Shown here: positions 11,801 through 22,859 of the stretch, piece by piece
How positions within the stretch are numbered: position 1 is the stretch's first letter
Layout: every line of letters starts with the position of its first letter
Source of the DNA: Myrica gale
Lineage: Eukaryota; Streptophyta; Magnoliopsida; Fagales; Myricaceae
Reading direction: 5' to 3'
Assembly: GCA_963930655.1 (NCBI GenBank)
Contig: OZ005618.1
Span: 20,053,001 to 20,117,000, forward strand
DNA: 64,000 nucleotides
Position numbers and translations under genes: made by a program
The notes under the pieces: generated by a model
What the model saw: the letters and a program-made list of their open reading frames with translations, nothing else
What the model was told of the DNA's origin: nothing
Database searches by the model: none

Positions 11801-13308
11801 GGGTTTGGTTTCATACGTGTTTAGGGGTCTTCAATGATGTTTTAGGAGTAAAAAACAAGTTTTAAGGGTTCATTGTGTAATTTTTAAGTCGTTTATCATG
11901 GGTTTTATACAGCGTTCGAATACTGTAAAAGTGTTCATTCAAACAAATTGCTAAAATGGTTCATTTAGAGTGATGATAAATACGTTCGGACGATAATTTT
12001 ATATCGTTCAAGCGTATTGTAGTCATTCGAACTTATTTGAACGTTTTTTTTTTAATTTTTAGAAAAGTTATAAGTTTAAAAATTATTCATGACAATGTAA
12101 ATTTAAGGCGTTGGGCTTCAAATGGATTTGCATCACTATAACAATATTAACATGCACACGAAACTAATGGATAGAATAACAGAAGTTGATACAATACTTT
12201 TCAAACCAACACATTTCATTGTGTAGAAAGAAATGGAGAGCAATACTCTGGTCAATAGGGCCAGACTTTTGAAAACCTTTTCGCCAAACATTCGACCTAA
12301 AAAACAATTATTTTCTTCCAAACTTAACCGCCCTAACCTATTAGATCCTAATTAATATGAGTCATTTCATCAACAATAGAGCATTCCAAAATTCACTTAT
12401 GGATTCCATGTAAAGTGATTTATGCTTGGTTTGGTCACACAATTGACTTTTACAGTGTTCAAACGCTGCGTAAAATCCATGATAAATAGCGACTTATACA
12501 CATCGATGCCCAAAAACATGCTTTTTTTACTACTAAAACATGCATTCAATACCTCTAACCACGCATGAAACTAACTATAAACATTTAAACATCAATTTTG
12601 TCCACAAATCCAAATCACAACCACAAAAAATCTTTACTTAAAAAATTCATTGATTAAGATGATAAATCTTACCTCTAAAACACAAAGAAGCTCTATTGGA
12701 GTATATTCCTACAACAATAAGACAAAACATAAGATTTGTGTAGAAGAAAAAACCGAGGAGAATTTGTGTTGTTTTGAGAGTGAGGAAATGAGGTCTAACA
12801 ATTGAATCTGTAGTATTTGAGTCTATGGTTTACATTTGAATGATATTTCCTATGTTAGAACAGTACGCCAAAAAATGGACGGGGAAAAGCACGCTTAAAG
12901 TACCGTTCAAACTCATTTTTCATATGCTCGAATGATTCTTTGTTATATGAACGACATTGTTAGTTTTCAAATATCGTTATAACGTTTATTGAACATATGT
13001 TCGAACGTGCTTTAAAAAATGAAACAACGTATTTTCATGGTTTTTGGCGTTCGAAAGATAACATTTTCGTTAGAACGGTAAACTAAAAACGGGTCAAAAA
13101 ATGCGCTTAAAATAACGTTCGAACATGTTTTTCACACGCTCAAAAGGTTCTTTTTCTATCTAAACAACGTCGTCAGTTTTCAAATGACGTTCTAATGGTT
13201 ATCGAAGCACAATTCGAACATTTTTTAGAAAAAGAAACTACGTCATTTCATGATTTTTAATGTTCGAATGGCATTATATATGTTTGAACGTTGTGGAAAT
13301 AATTTAAA

Positions 13309-13550
13309 TAATATGTACAAGGTATTATATATTACATATATAACATGTATAAGGTACCATTAAATAATATGTATAAGGTACTATTAAACAATATGTGTAA
13401 GGTACTGTATATTACATATATAATATGTATAAGTTACTATATATTAAATAATATGTACAATGTACTATTATATAATATGTATAAGGTACTATTAAACAAT
13501 ATGTACAAAGTACTATAAAATAATATGTACATGATACTATATGTAAAAAT
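13309..13550. repeat. Minisatellite, about 24-bp unit
   Basis: Degenerate tandem units of the type AATATGTATAAGGTACTATT, about nine copies, inside the inverted-repeat element. Units differ by several substitutions and by an occasional TATATTACATAT insert. Confidence 0.85.
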
Positions 13551-13989
13551 TTGATTTTGACTAATTTTATTCCTTTTTATTTTTAATTCATTTTATAATT
13601 TTATTTGATTTACTGTGTGACCGTTCTAACGTCAATAAGAATAACGTTCTAACAGTTTACATAATGTCGTTCGTTCTAATGATTCATAGAACGGAAAATA
13701 AATTTAATTTTTAGTGTGATTTCCTTTTTAATCATAGTTTACTTATCAAATAAAACGAGATTCCGTTAGCCAAAAAAACAAAATAGATCAACATGCACAA
13801 ATAATATAATATGTACAAACATAATTGTTTGAATGTTTGAATACATCACAAAATACTATAAAGAAACTATGGGGTCATCTTTTTCATCTCCTACACCTTG
13901 TCAATCTTGACATCATCTATCATATGCATGATGTCTTCCCGGCTCTCGTCATTTGCCTTCTTCAACTCCAACTGCATCAACTCAATCTT

Positions 13990-14781
13990 TTAGATTCTCT
14001 TCTCCATAGAAGCAAGACTGCTGATGATGGGAGCGATGATCGTCTCCACTGCGTGTACAATATTGCGCTCTATCTCTTCCACAGCTCGAGTTAGACCATC
14101 CAAACACTGCGGTGCAGCTACAGGACGTTGTGACCTCGATCCATGCGCCATCAAATGCCAACAAGACACACCGTTGATGGGGTCGAGTTGCATCGATGTT
14201 GACTCATAACGTCTGGCCTCTACCCCGACATCTAGAATTAGATGGGTCAACATAATTCTGAATGACATGCCCGCTTTGCTCTTCACCTGTGCCTCGGTTC
14301 TCATGGTCTGGAAGACGAAGAGCAGTAGGTCGAACGGCTCAAGACTAGCCATTGTCAAGATCACTTGTGTACTCTCAGTTGTGCAATCCGTGTGATTTTG
14401 CTTCGGGAAGATGTTGTGGCTAAATATTAGGTGGAACGTCCTCCAAAATCCAGGCAAGAAGCACTGTGAAATTGATGATTGAACTAAGTAATGCTCCTCC
14501 CCAATCATCAGTCTAAAGATCTCCTCAGCTAACAAAGTCGTAGCAAACTCCAAGGCAAGATAGGCAACCACTTGCCTCGGAATGCACAAGTAGGTGGAGA
14601 GGTTGTCGGGGGAGATCTTGATTGGCCGTCCACAGTTGTAGACCTCCCAATCGTCCTCGTCAGTGTCGACATTTTGCAACACCGAATAAAACTCTTGGAC
14701 AAAATTTGTGTACGGCTGGCCCATCCAAGAGAGCAGGCTATCCGCCACTACTATGCGCGTAAAAATAAGCGCTTGCCTCAC
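13990..14781 (-). CDS. Transposon-borne ORF, possible plant transposon protein domain
   Basis: 263-codon open frame in the middle of the inverted-repeat element. An N-terminal stretch (FVQEFYSVLQN, then CGRPIKISPDNLSTYLCIP) follows the pattern of the Pfam family called putative plant transposon protein (Transposase_32), in which a FY..L block is followed by a V.G..I.FSP..IN..L.LP block. The C-terminus has a helical segment (EEIERNIVHAVETIIAPII) that could be a coiled coil. I see no DDE triad and no zinc finger. The family assignment is from memory of the motif pattern. The reading frame upstream suggests the protein once began earlier. Confidence 0.45.
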   Translation of the reverse strand: MRQALIFTRIVVADSLLSWMGQPYTNFVQEFYSVLQNVDTDEDDWEVYNCGRPIKISPDNLSTYLCIPRQVVAYLALEFATTLLAEEIFRLMIGEEHYLVQSSISQCFLPGFWRTFHLIFSHNIFPKQNHTDCTTESTQVILTMASLEPFDLLLFVFQTMRTEAQVKSKAGMSFRIMLTHLILDVGVEARRYESTSMQLDPINGVSCWHLMAHGSRSQRPVAAPQCLDGLTRAVEEIERNIVHAVETIIAPIISSLASMEKRI

Positions 14782-16011
14782 GGCTGTAGTTAGTGCTCTT
14801 TGTTATGCGGAAGAAAAGGAAGACGCTCTCGAATGTTTTGCCATTTTAAGTTAACATGAAAAAGGGAAAAAAATAAAATAAAATATTTTAGAACAGTTGA
14901 AAAACATAGTATGAATATAAACGTTCGAATGGAACATAATGAAGCATCGAATAGATATAGAACGGAAATCAGACACCAAAAGAAATCTAAAATTTCGAAC
15001 GTGTATAGAACTACGCATCGGACGGATATAGAATGAACAATAATATATAATCATCGAACGAACATGTAACGAAATATAAACTATTAAACGGATACAAAAC
15101 TAAGCATCGAACGGAATATACCTTTATGGAACGGAAAAAAGTTTGAAATCGTTTACCTATTTTCGTTCGAATGATAAGTTGTATTTTCTTCTGAAAAGGA
15201 TAATATTGTGGTTATAAAAATATTATCTTATTTTCTTCATTTCTTCTTTCATTTTCCCCTTAATACTCTTTCGTGGAGTTGAACCAATTGGAAAGATATT
15301 TTGTTTGGCTTAGTTGGTATAGGATTGACACAGCTCTATTCTAGGTTTAGTTCAATAGAAGAAAATCATTTTGGGTTAATTTAGACTTCTAATAAATAAA
15401 TTTTGCACCTCTAATTACGAAATCCTGACACTTTGCATCCTCTATTAAAACTATTTATTATCTAGAACGGAATTTGATTTTTTAGCACATGAAATTATAG
15501 TTTGAAAAAGCACACTTCAGACCTAAAAAACAGTTTTATGCATGTTCCATACAATGAAATTTGCTAGTTTGAAAAATAGTGTATCAACTTTTGTTATTCT
15601 CTTTATTAGTTTTGTGTGCATGTTAATATTGTTTCAGTGATTCAAATCCATTTGAGGCCCAACACCTTAAATTTAGATTTGTCGTGAATAATTTAAAACT
15701 TATAATTTTTCTAAAAAATAAAAAAAAAATTCTAATATGTTCGAATGACTACAATATGCTCAAACGGTATAAAATTATCGTTCGAACGTATATGACATCC
15801 CTTTAAATGATCTATTTTAGCAATTTGTTCGAACGAACACTTTTGCAGTGTTTGAATGTTGCGTAAAACCCACAATAAACAACCTAAAATCACACAATCA
15901 ACTCCAAAAACATGTTTGTTTACTTCTAAAACATGCATTCAACACCCCTAAATACGTATGAAATCAACTATAAGCATGTAAACATCAATTTCGTCCACAA
16001 ATGTAAATCAC

Positions 16012-16058
16012 AACAGCTATAATAACTTTATGATAACCCAACCTACAACTCTCCTCAT
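16012..16058 (-). pseudogene. Truncated secreted-peptide gene start, copy 1
   Basis: The minus-strand reading from ATG at 16,058 gives MRRVVGWVIIKLL then a stop. It aligns with the intact gene's MKRVVAWIIIML start (25,273). A small deletion in the signal-peptide region breaks the frame, and homology ends a few bases later at a junction with the inverted-repeat element. The upstream promoter block with its TATA-like site (16,102-16,116) is retained. Confidence 0.8.
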
Positions 16059-16510
16059 TATCTTCTTCTCCTCAGCCTGATGAATTCCTGCTCTTTCATG
16101 AGACCCATAATTTATAGCCCCGTGAGCATGGTGGTACGTAAATTCCATGAGCCAGTTGTTGATCTACCACTACTGCTAGAGGTCAGTACCCTTATTTGAG
16201 CAAGGAGCAAACTTCGAATTTTTTATATTTATAAATATTGGAAAGTCATGTCCTCGTGGGCTGAGATTTCTACACGTGGCATCACACAATTAACTAAATA
16301 TTATTTTTATTATGTTTATTGAAAGCGTATTAGGATACCCATGTACGTAACTAAATTAAAATTTAAATCATTTTTTTAATCAAAACAACAAAACTTTATT
16401 CCAAACAGTAAACACAATCAACTCCTAAAACATGCATTCAACACCCCTAAATACGTATGAAATCAACTATAAGCATGTAAACATCAATTTCGTCCACAAA
16501 TGTAAATCAC

Positions 16511-16557
16511 AACAGCTATAATAACTTTATGATAACCCAACCTACAACTCTCCTCAT
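16511..16557 (-). pseudogene. Truncated secreted-peptide gene start, copy 2
   Basis: Tandem twin of the copy starting at 16,058, exactly 499 bp away, with the same deletion and the same truncation. Both therefore derive from one broken gene start that was duplicated later. Confidence 0.8.
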
Positions 16558-16869
16558 TATCTTCTTCTCCTCAGCCTGATGAATTCCTGCTCTTTCATAA
16601 GACCCATAATTTATAGCCCCGTGAGCATGGTGGTACGTAAATTCCATGAGCCAGTTGTTGATCTACCACTACTGCTAGAGGTCAGTACCCTTATTTGAGC
16701 AAGGAGCAAACTTCGAATTTTTTATATTTATAAATATTGGAAAGTCATGTCCTCGTGGGCTGAGATTTCTACACGTGGCATCACACAATTAACTAAATAT
16801 TTTTTTTATTATGTTTATTGAAAGCGTATTAGGATACCCATGTACGTAACTAGATTAAAATTTAAATCA

Positions 16870-17655
16870 TTTTTTTAATCAAAACAACAAAACTTTATTC
16901 CAAACAGTAAACACAAAACAAAAACAACCCACATATTATGGTGGATCAGTCCCCGCATACAGCCAAGAAACGTCAAGAAATTGCTCGACACTACAGGGAT
17001 TTCCTCCTGAGATTAACTCAGTGGCGGCTCAACGAGCTAACTGATGCACTGCCGAATTTGCATCACGTCGAATATGTGTAAAAAACCATTGCTTCACCTT
17101 TCGAAGAGTAACGAAAGAATCTTGTAATATAGGATCAATCCTCCAATCAATTGCCGCAGGAAATGTCTTGAAAGCGGAAATGACACTCTCAGAATCTTCT
17201 TCAAAGAAAATCTGATTAACACCCAAAGTGGAGGCTAGTTCCACACCCATTTTCATAGCTAGGGCCTCCCCTACAAGGGGCACTACCACCCTTAGCCGAT
17301 TGATTTTGAAACCCCTCAGATGGCCCTGGTGATCCCGAGCGATGGCAGCTACCACAGCGAACTCTTCACGAATGACAACATCTACATTGATCTTCAAACT
17401 ATCTTCAGGGGGAGCCTGCCAGCACTGTAAAACTTCTGGGTGAAGTTTCTGCTTCCAAGCCATCCAGTGCGCCCAGCTTAATCTTCTAACTCTTCGTGCC
17501 AAGTCAAGAACTCCACAATGTTTCCCAAAAAGAAGAATATCGTCCGCGAACAGCAGATGAGATATGCTAGGTGCATTCCGACCCACTTTGATGCCCTGTA
17601 ATCTGCCCCTAGACTCCTCTCGCAGAAACAATCTAGACAATACTTCAGAACTCAT
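16870..17655 (-). mobile_element. LINE, internally deleted (RT joined to RNase H)
   Basis: Insertion in a block that is otherwise paralogous to 25,243-25,850. The minus-strand 3' end at the left carries AATAAAG and an A-rich tail (T-run near 16,870-16,877). The 5' edge lies near 17,655, where the flank CATTGCTTTCTC matches CATTGCTTTTCTC near 25,655. Most of ORF2 is missing, leaving a short RT palm segment directly followed by the RNase H region. Target duplication not resolved. Confidence 0.75.
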
Positions 17656-17673
17656 TGCTTTCTCATAGACCAA
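17029..17673 (-). CDS. LINE ORF2 remnant: RT palm motif fused to RNase H
   Basis: 214-codon open frame. Residues about 8-52 are the end of an RT palm (SSEVLSRLFLRE, then LLFADDILLFGKH, the catalytic FADD box). Residues about 93-214 are a plant LINE RNase H domain: LKINVDV supplies the first Asp, GEALAMKMGVE the Glu, EEDSES the next Asp, ending in HIRRDANSAVHQLAR. The connection and zf-RVT parts normally lying between, about 400 residues, are gone, yet the frame stays open across the join. The first six codons derive from flanking DNA, so the true LINE part starts at the SSE. The product could fold as an RNase H, but there is no evidence of expression. Confidence 0.7.
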   Translation of the reverse strand: MVYEKAMSSEVLSRLFLREESRGRLQGIKVGRNAPSISHLLFADDILLFGKHCGVLDLARRVRRLSWAHWMAWKQKLHPEVLQCWQAPPEDSLKINVDVVIREEFAVVAAIARDHQGHLRGFKINRLRVVVPLVGEALAMKMGVELASTLGVNQIFFEEDSESVISAFKTFPAAIDWRIDPILQDSFVTLRKVKQWFFTHIRRDANSAVHQLAR

Positions 17674-17873
17674 TATCCGCTCATCATCTTGTCATCTAAG
17701 ATGATTTTGGAGGCAGAAATTAATCTAACCTAATTTAAGTTAAGTTTTGTCCTTCTATATTGTTTTGCAGCCAAATCGCATTCTAATTAATCATTATTTA
17801 CTCATCATCATTCTTTGATATGACATTATTGGGCCAGCCAATGAAAATCCAACAAATTAAGGGTCGAAAAAAG

Positions 17874-17900
17874 AATATATATATATATATATATATATAC
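17874..17900. repeat. (TA)n microsatellite
   Basis: About eleven TA units flanked by GAA and CATG. A simple-sequence repeat between the LINE region and the second copia element. Confidence 0.95.
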
Positions 17901-18275
17901 ATGACAAGCTTTACTCCTCTTAAGTGTTAAACTAATGGGAAAAGCATGACATGACCCATTAAGTTTTTGTACACGGGCTAGGTTTATGGACTTCATACAT
18001 TCATCTTTTTTAATTCATCTTTTTTACTTTTACTACTTTAGTTTCATTTTTTTAAAGCTATTGTACACGTGTGCATCCCTCTTTCCCCTCCCCAAATGAA
18101 CAAATTAGAGAGAGTTTGGTCGGCGAATCGACAATTACAGCATGATAAAGGTCAACATATATATTGATTGGATAATGAAGAAATATTGATCACCGAAAGA
18201 TGATTGGTTGTGATCTGGTGGGTCCTATTTTCTTAAGTTGGTCCATCCCATATGAAAGTTAAAGCCCACGTAATC

Positions 18276-18530
18276 TATTACAAGATCCACAGAGATATTC
18301 TCCTATTAATGTCTAACGGCTCTCCTATTATGTCCAACGACAACATTTCCCTATTCTTAGACATATTTGTATAGCCATGTTACCGCTGATTCTTTCCTTT
18401 TCCTCTTTGTGTTAATATGGGAACTTTCTCCCTATCACTCGTGTATATATTTCCTTGTATTCTTTCAACATAATCAATCAACGTGAATATTAATTCTAGC
18501 ACAATCTCTTCCTATTTTGCAAACCTAATA
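18276..18530 (+). repeat. 5' LTR of the copia fossil
   Basis: 255 bp. It starts TATTACAAGATCC and ends CCTAATA, so it lacks the usual TG...CA ends. It directly abuts the tRNA-Met primer site. Confidence 0.88.
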
Positions 18531-21500
18531 TGGTATCAGAGAGTAAACAAATTTTTTTCCTCACCATGGCGAATGCCGATCCTCCATCTGCTCCTGCTGT
18601 CATCTCTTCCACCTCCGATCTAGAGGTTCCTTCTCCATCTTCCAAACGTCAGTTAGACGTCAGTTCTCCATACTTTCTTCATGCCTCAGATTATCTAGGA
18701 GCCACCTTGATGACTTCTCATCTCAATGGGGATAACTACCTCAAATGGCACCGAGCTATGAAGATGGCTTTGAACGCCAAACACAAACTCGATTTTGTTG
18801 ACGGTTCCCTCACCAAACCAAGTTGTCCAGCCGATGTTCCTTTGTGGGAACGCTGCAACGACATGGTTTTGTCCTGGATCCTCAATTTCATCGACAAAAC
18901 CATCGTCGACAGCCTCATCTATCATGACAGCCCTCGTTCGGTTTGGCTTGATCTCCATGACCGTTTCTTTCAATCTAACTATCCCCGAATTTTTCAACTT
19001 CACCGAGACATCTCCAATCTCACCCAAGACACCAAATCTCTTTCTCACTACTTCACTATCCTCAAATCTTACTGGGATGAACTCTCAATTCTTCAACCTC
19101 TTCCGCCTTGCTCTTGTGACTCTCTCAAATACACCCAATCTCTAATCGATACTGAACGAATTTTTCAGTTTCTGATGGGTCTTCACGAATCTTATACTTC
19201 CATTAGAAGTCAAATTCTTGCCACTGATCCCTTGCCGCCCCTGTCCAAGATATATTCCATCCTCCACCAAGAAGAGCAGCAACGTCTGTTGCATCTCCAA
19301 CCCACCCCTCTAGATGCAACTGCCATGGCCTTCCACCGTAGCTCCTCCCGGTGTACCCACTGTCAACGGATGGACATTGGCAGGAGACTTGCTACCGTCT
19401 CCATGGTTTTCCAGCTGGCCACCATTCCTCCTCCAAGCCTCCACCGCGTCACGCCGACAGCCAGCCGATCTCCTCTCCCGTGGCGCACCACGTCTCTGCC
19501 TCCAGCGGTCTCTCTCTCGACCACGGCGTTCTCCTCACGCAAGACTCTCTAGGGCTCTCGACCACACAACTGCAACAACTTAAGGATTTTTTGGCTTCCC
19601 AAAATGCCCCTACCACCAACGCCCTTTCCACTGCTGCCCCTGCTATCAACACCTCAGCACATTTCGCTGGTAACCCTGCTGCGTGTCAATCTGCCTCTTT
19701 ATTTCCCACTGCATGGGTTATAGATTCAGGAGCATCTGATCACATGATTTCACACACTTCTAATTTATCTAATATTCATTCTCTTATTCGACCATGTCCT
19801 GTTCAATTACCTAATGGTGAGACTGTCTCTATCTTTTTGTGTTTTTCAGGACCTTGCCACGAAGAGGTTGATTGGAATGGGTGAAGTTCGTGATGGACTC
19901 TATTATTACAAACCTGTTTCTGCATCCGCCTTTCAGTCTTCTTGCGCTCCGTCTTCTCATTTATGGCATGCTCGCCTCGGTCACCCTTCTTTACAATGTC
20001 TTCCGAAACTTTTAAATATTTCTCATAATTTTCCTTTTCATTGTGATGTTTGTTCTAGAGCAAAACACATTTGTTTACCTTTTTCTTCTAATTTGAATAA
20101 AAGCATGCTTTCTTTTGACCGTATTTATTGTGACATTTGGGGTGGGTATTTCACTCATTCTCTTTCTGGTGCTCATTATTTTTTAACGATTGTCGATGAT
20201 TATTCTCGCACCACTTGGGTTTATTTAATGCGTTTTAAATCTGATGTGTATTCATGTCTTACTCACTTTTTTGCTTTTGTACACACTCAGTTTAATACAA
20301 AAATTAAAAAAATTCGCACCGACAATGGTCAAGAATTTCTGTCTCACAAAATGCAACAATTTTTTCATACCAACGGTGTTTTTCATGAAAGAACGTGTGT
20401 CGAGACACTACAACAAAATGGGGTGGCCGAACGTAAACATCGTCACCTCCTCAATGTGGCTCGTTGTTTACGCTTCCATGTCAATCTTCCCATCACCTTT
20501 TGGGGTGAATGTATTTTGACCGCCACATATCTTATAAATTGGAGCCCTTCAGCCACCTTTTCCCATCGATCCCCTTACGATCTTCTTTTCAACAAATCAC
20601 CCCCTTACCATCATTTACGGGTTTTTGGTTGTTTATGCTATGCTCACATTCTCAATTCTCACCGCGATAAATTTTCCCCGCGTGTTCGCTGCTGTATTTT
20701 TCTTGGCTATCCTCCGCATCATCACGCTTATCGCTTATCCACGAACATCTTTTTCCTTATCATGATCACAATCTTCACCCTTCTCATGATCATGTGCTCC
20801 CTTTACCTATTCCTCATCTTCCTCTACCTTCTTCCCCTCCCGCTTCCCCTCCACCTTCTTCCCCACCTCCTCCGCCTCTTCCCTTGAGGCCTAAACGTAC
20901 TATTACTCGGTCATCCTACCATCAGGATTATCTTTGTCCAACCCTTCCTTCGTCCATCGTGGCTTCATCTTCCTCTCAACCTCCCTCAGGTACAACTCAC
21001 TGTCTCTCCTCTCATTTACCTTATCATCGTTTTAATTCTCTGCATTTAGCTTTTATCTCTTCATTATCTCAACATGTTGATCCTACTACATATTCTGCTC
21101 CTATTCGTCATGCTCACTGGCGTGACGCTATGCAAGCCGAGTTAACTGCCCTCGAATCCAATCACACTTGGACTCTTCAACCTCTCCCTCCAGGTAAGAA
21201 ACCCATTGGTTGTAAATGGGTTTTCAAAACCAAGCTTCACTCTGACGACTCCATTGAGCGTTACAAAGCTCGTTTGGTTGCCAAAAGATATACTCAGGTA
21301 GAAGGTCTTGACTTCCATGACACTTTCACCCCTGTTGCTAAACTTGTTACTGTTCGCTGTGTTCTTGCAGTCGCTGCTATCCACAACTGGTCCCTCCATC
21401 AACTCAATGTCCACAACGCCTTTCTTCATGGCGATCTCGACGAGGAAGTTTACATGACCCCTCCTCCTGGGTATTCTCGTCAGGGGGAGTCTCATGTCTG

Positions 21501-22599
21501 TCATTTGTAGAAATCCCTCTACGGCCTCAAACAAGCATCTCAGAACTGGTTTTCCAAACTATCTTCGGTTCTCCTCACTGCTGGTTTCCGACAATCTCAA
21601 GCAAATCATTCTCTCTTTCTTTCTTCCACACCTTCTTCTTTTACACTCATCCTTGTCTATGTTGATGATATTCTTTTGGCAGGTAATGATATCTCTAACA
21701 TTCAACGTCTCAAAGATATCCTTAGCCAACGTTTCAAAATTAGAGATCTCGGCCCCTTGAAGTATTTTCTCGGCCTCGAAGTTGCTCGCGCCCCTTCCGG
21801 CATATTTCTCAACCAACGGAAATACACTTTGGACATTCTTTCCGATAGTGGTCAACTCGGTGCCCGGCCTGCCGGCACACCCATGGAACAAAATCTCAAG
21901 CTCACAGATGTTGATGGTGCCCTTTTACCAGATCCCAGCCTTTATCGTCGCCTTTTTGGTCGTCTCCTTTATCTCACTATCACACGCCCGGATATCGTCT
22001 TCTCCGTCAAATTTTTCAGTCAATTCTTGCATGCTCCGCGCCAGCCTCATTACGATGATGCTCTCCGCATTCTCCAGTATCTCAAATCTACCCCCGGTCA
22101 AGGTCTTTTTTATCCTTCTAACAATTCTTTTCAGGTATCCTCTGACTCTAACTGGGCCAGTTTTCCTACCACTGGCTTCTTCATCCAGCTCAGCACCAGC
22201 CCCATCTCCTGGCGCACAAAGAAACAACCCACTGTCTCTCGCTCCTCTGCTGAAGCCAAATTCGAGCCATGGCTTCTACCACTTGTGAACTCACCTGGCT
22301 CCGGTCCCTTTTTCACGATCTCTAGATACCTCAATCTCAGCCCATGCTCCTCTATTGTGACAATCAAGCGGCCCTCCACATTGCTAAAAATCCAGTCTTT
22401 CATGAACGCACCAAGCATATTGAAATCGATTGTCACATTGTTCGTGAAAAGCTTCACAACGGTCTTCTCACTACCGCTCACGTTCCCACTTCCGATCAAC
22501 TTGCAGACATCTTTACCAAAGCTTTGGGTCGTGAATTATTTCCTCACTTCTCTCGCAAGTTGGGCATTACGGATCTTCATGCGCCAACTTGAGGGGGAG

Positions 22600-22854
22600 T
22601 ATTACAAGATCCACAGAGATATTCTCCTATTAATGTCCAACGGCTCTCCTATTATGTCCAACGACAACATTTCCCTATTCTTAGACAGATTTGTATAGCC
22701 ATATTACCGCTGATTCTTTCCTTTTCCTCTTTGTGTTAATATGGGAACTTTCTTCCTATCACTCGTGTATATATTTCCTTGTATTCTTTCAACATAATCA
22801 ATCAACATGAATATTATTTCTAGCACAATCTCTTCCTATTTTGCAAACCTAATA
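22600..22854 (+). repeat. 3' LTR of the copia fossil
   Basis: 255 bp, same length and same TA...TA ends as the 5' LTR. It follows the polypurine tract GAGGGGGAG. Confidence 0.88.
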
Positions 22855-22859
22855 TAATT

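Larger units (their letters stand above)
11808..16010. mobile_element. Element bounded by long inverted repeats, family unresolved
   Basis: 11,808-12,260 and 15,530-15,990 are inverted copies of one another. Shared landmarks, left versus reversed right, are TTTCATACGTGTTTAGG / TTTCATACGTATTTAGG and AACAATATTAACATGCACAC in both. A third partial copy in the right-end orientation lies at 12,430-12,620, so termini are nested or rearranged. The interior has roughly 214-bp imperfect repeats (about 12,870-13,300), a minisatellite, and one minus-strand ORF. The hexamer TTCGAA, often as GTTCGAAC, occurs about thirteen times across the element. Long inverted ends with internal repeats suggest a class II transposon. 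The outer right end is cut by a junction to other DNA near 16,010, so the true termini and target duplication are not seen. It looks broken. Confidence 0.6.
15893..16911. repeat. Tandem direct duplication, 499-bp period
   Basis: 15,893-16,412 and 16,413-16,911 are near-identical. The first unit has an extra stretch of about 21 bp near 15,906. Each unit runs from the edge of the inverted-repeat element, through a truncated secreted-peptide gene start and its promoter, to the last bases of the LINE 3' end (AACTTTATTCCAAACAGTAAAC). The two copies differ at only a handful of sites, so the duplication is recent and followed the LINE insertion. Confidence 0.93.
18276..22854 (+). mobile_element. Ty1/copia element with both LTRs, fossil
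   Basis: About 4.6 kb, plus strand. LTRs lie at 18,276-18,530 and 22,600-22,854. The primer-binding site TGGTATCAGAG starts at 18,531 and a polypurine tract (GAGGGGGAG) precedes the 3' LTR. Gag starts at about 18,566 (MANADPPSAPAV), followed by protease (WVIDSGASDHM), GAG-pre-integrase (LWHARLGHPSL), integrase core (DNGQEF, ETLQQNGVAERKH), RT ([21 protein letters not shown]) and RNase H ([12 protein letters not shown]). Flanks TAATC and TAATT are a near-perfect 5-bp target duplication. The element is broken, with roughly half a dozen breaks. The LTRs differ at 6 of 255 positions by my reading, which points to insertion on the order of one to a few million years ago, depending on the substitution rate assumed. 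Confidence 0.93.

Noticed and set aside
13309-13550. Regular repeats that might suggest an array with spacers
   Set aside because: Units are contiguous, degenerate and AT-rich, a minisatellite in a plant genome; CRISPR does not apply.
18695-22499. Several minus-strand and alternate-frame ORFs within the second copia element
   Set aside because: They are antisense or out-of-frame shadows of the element's gag-pol reading.
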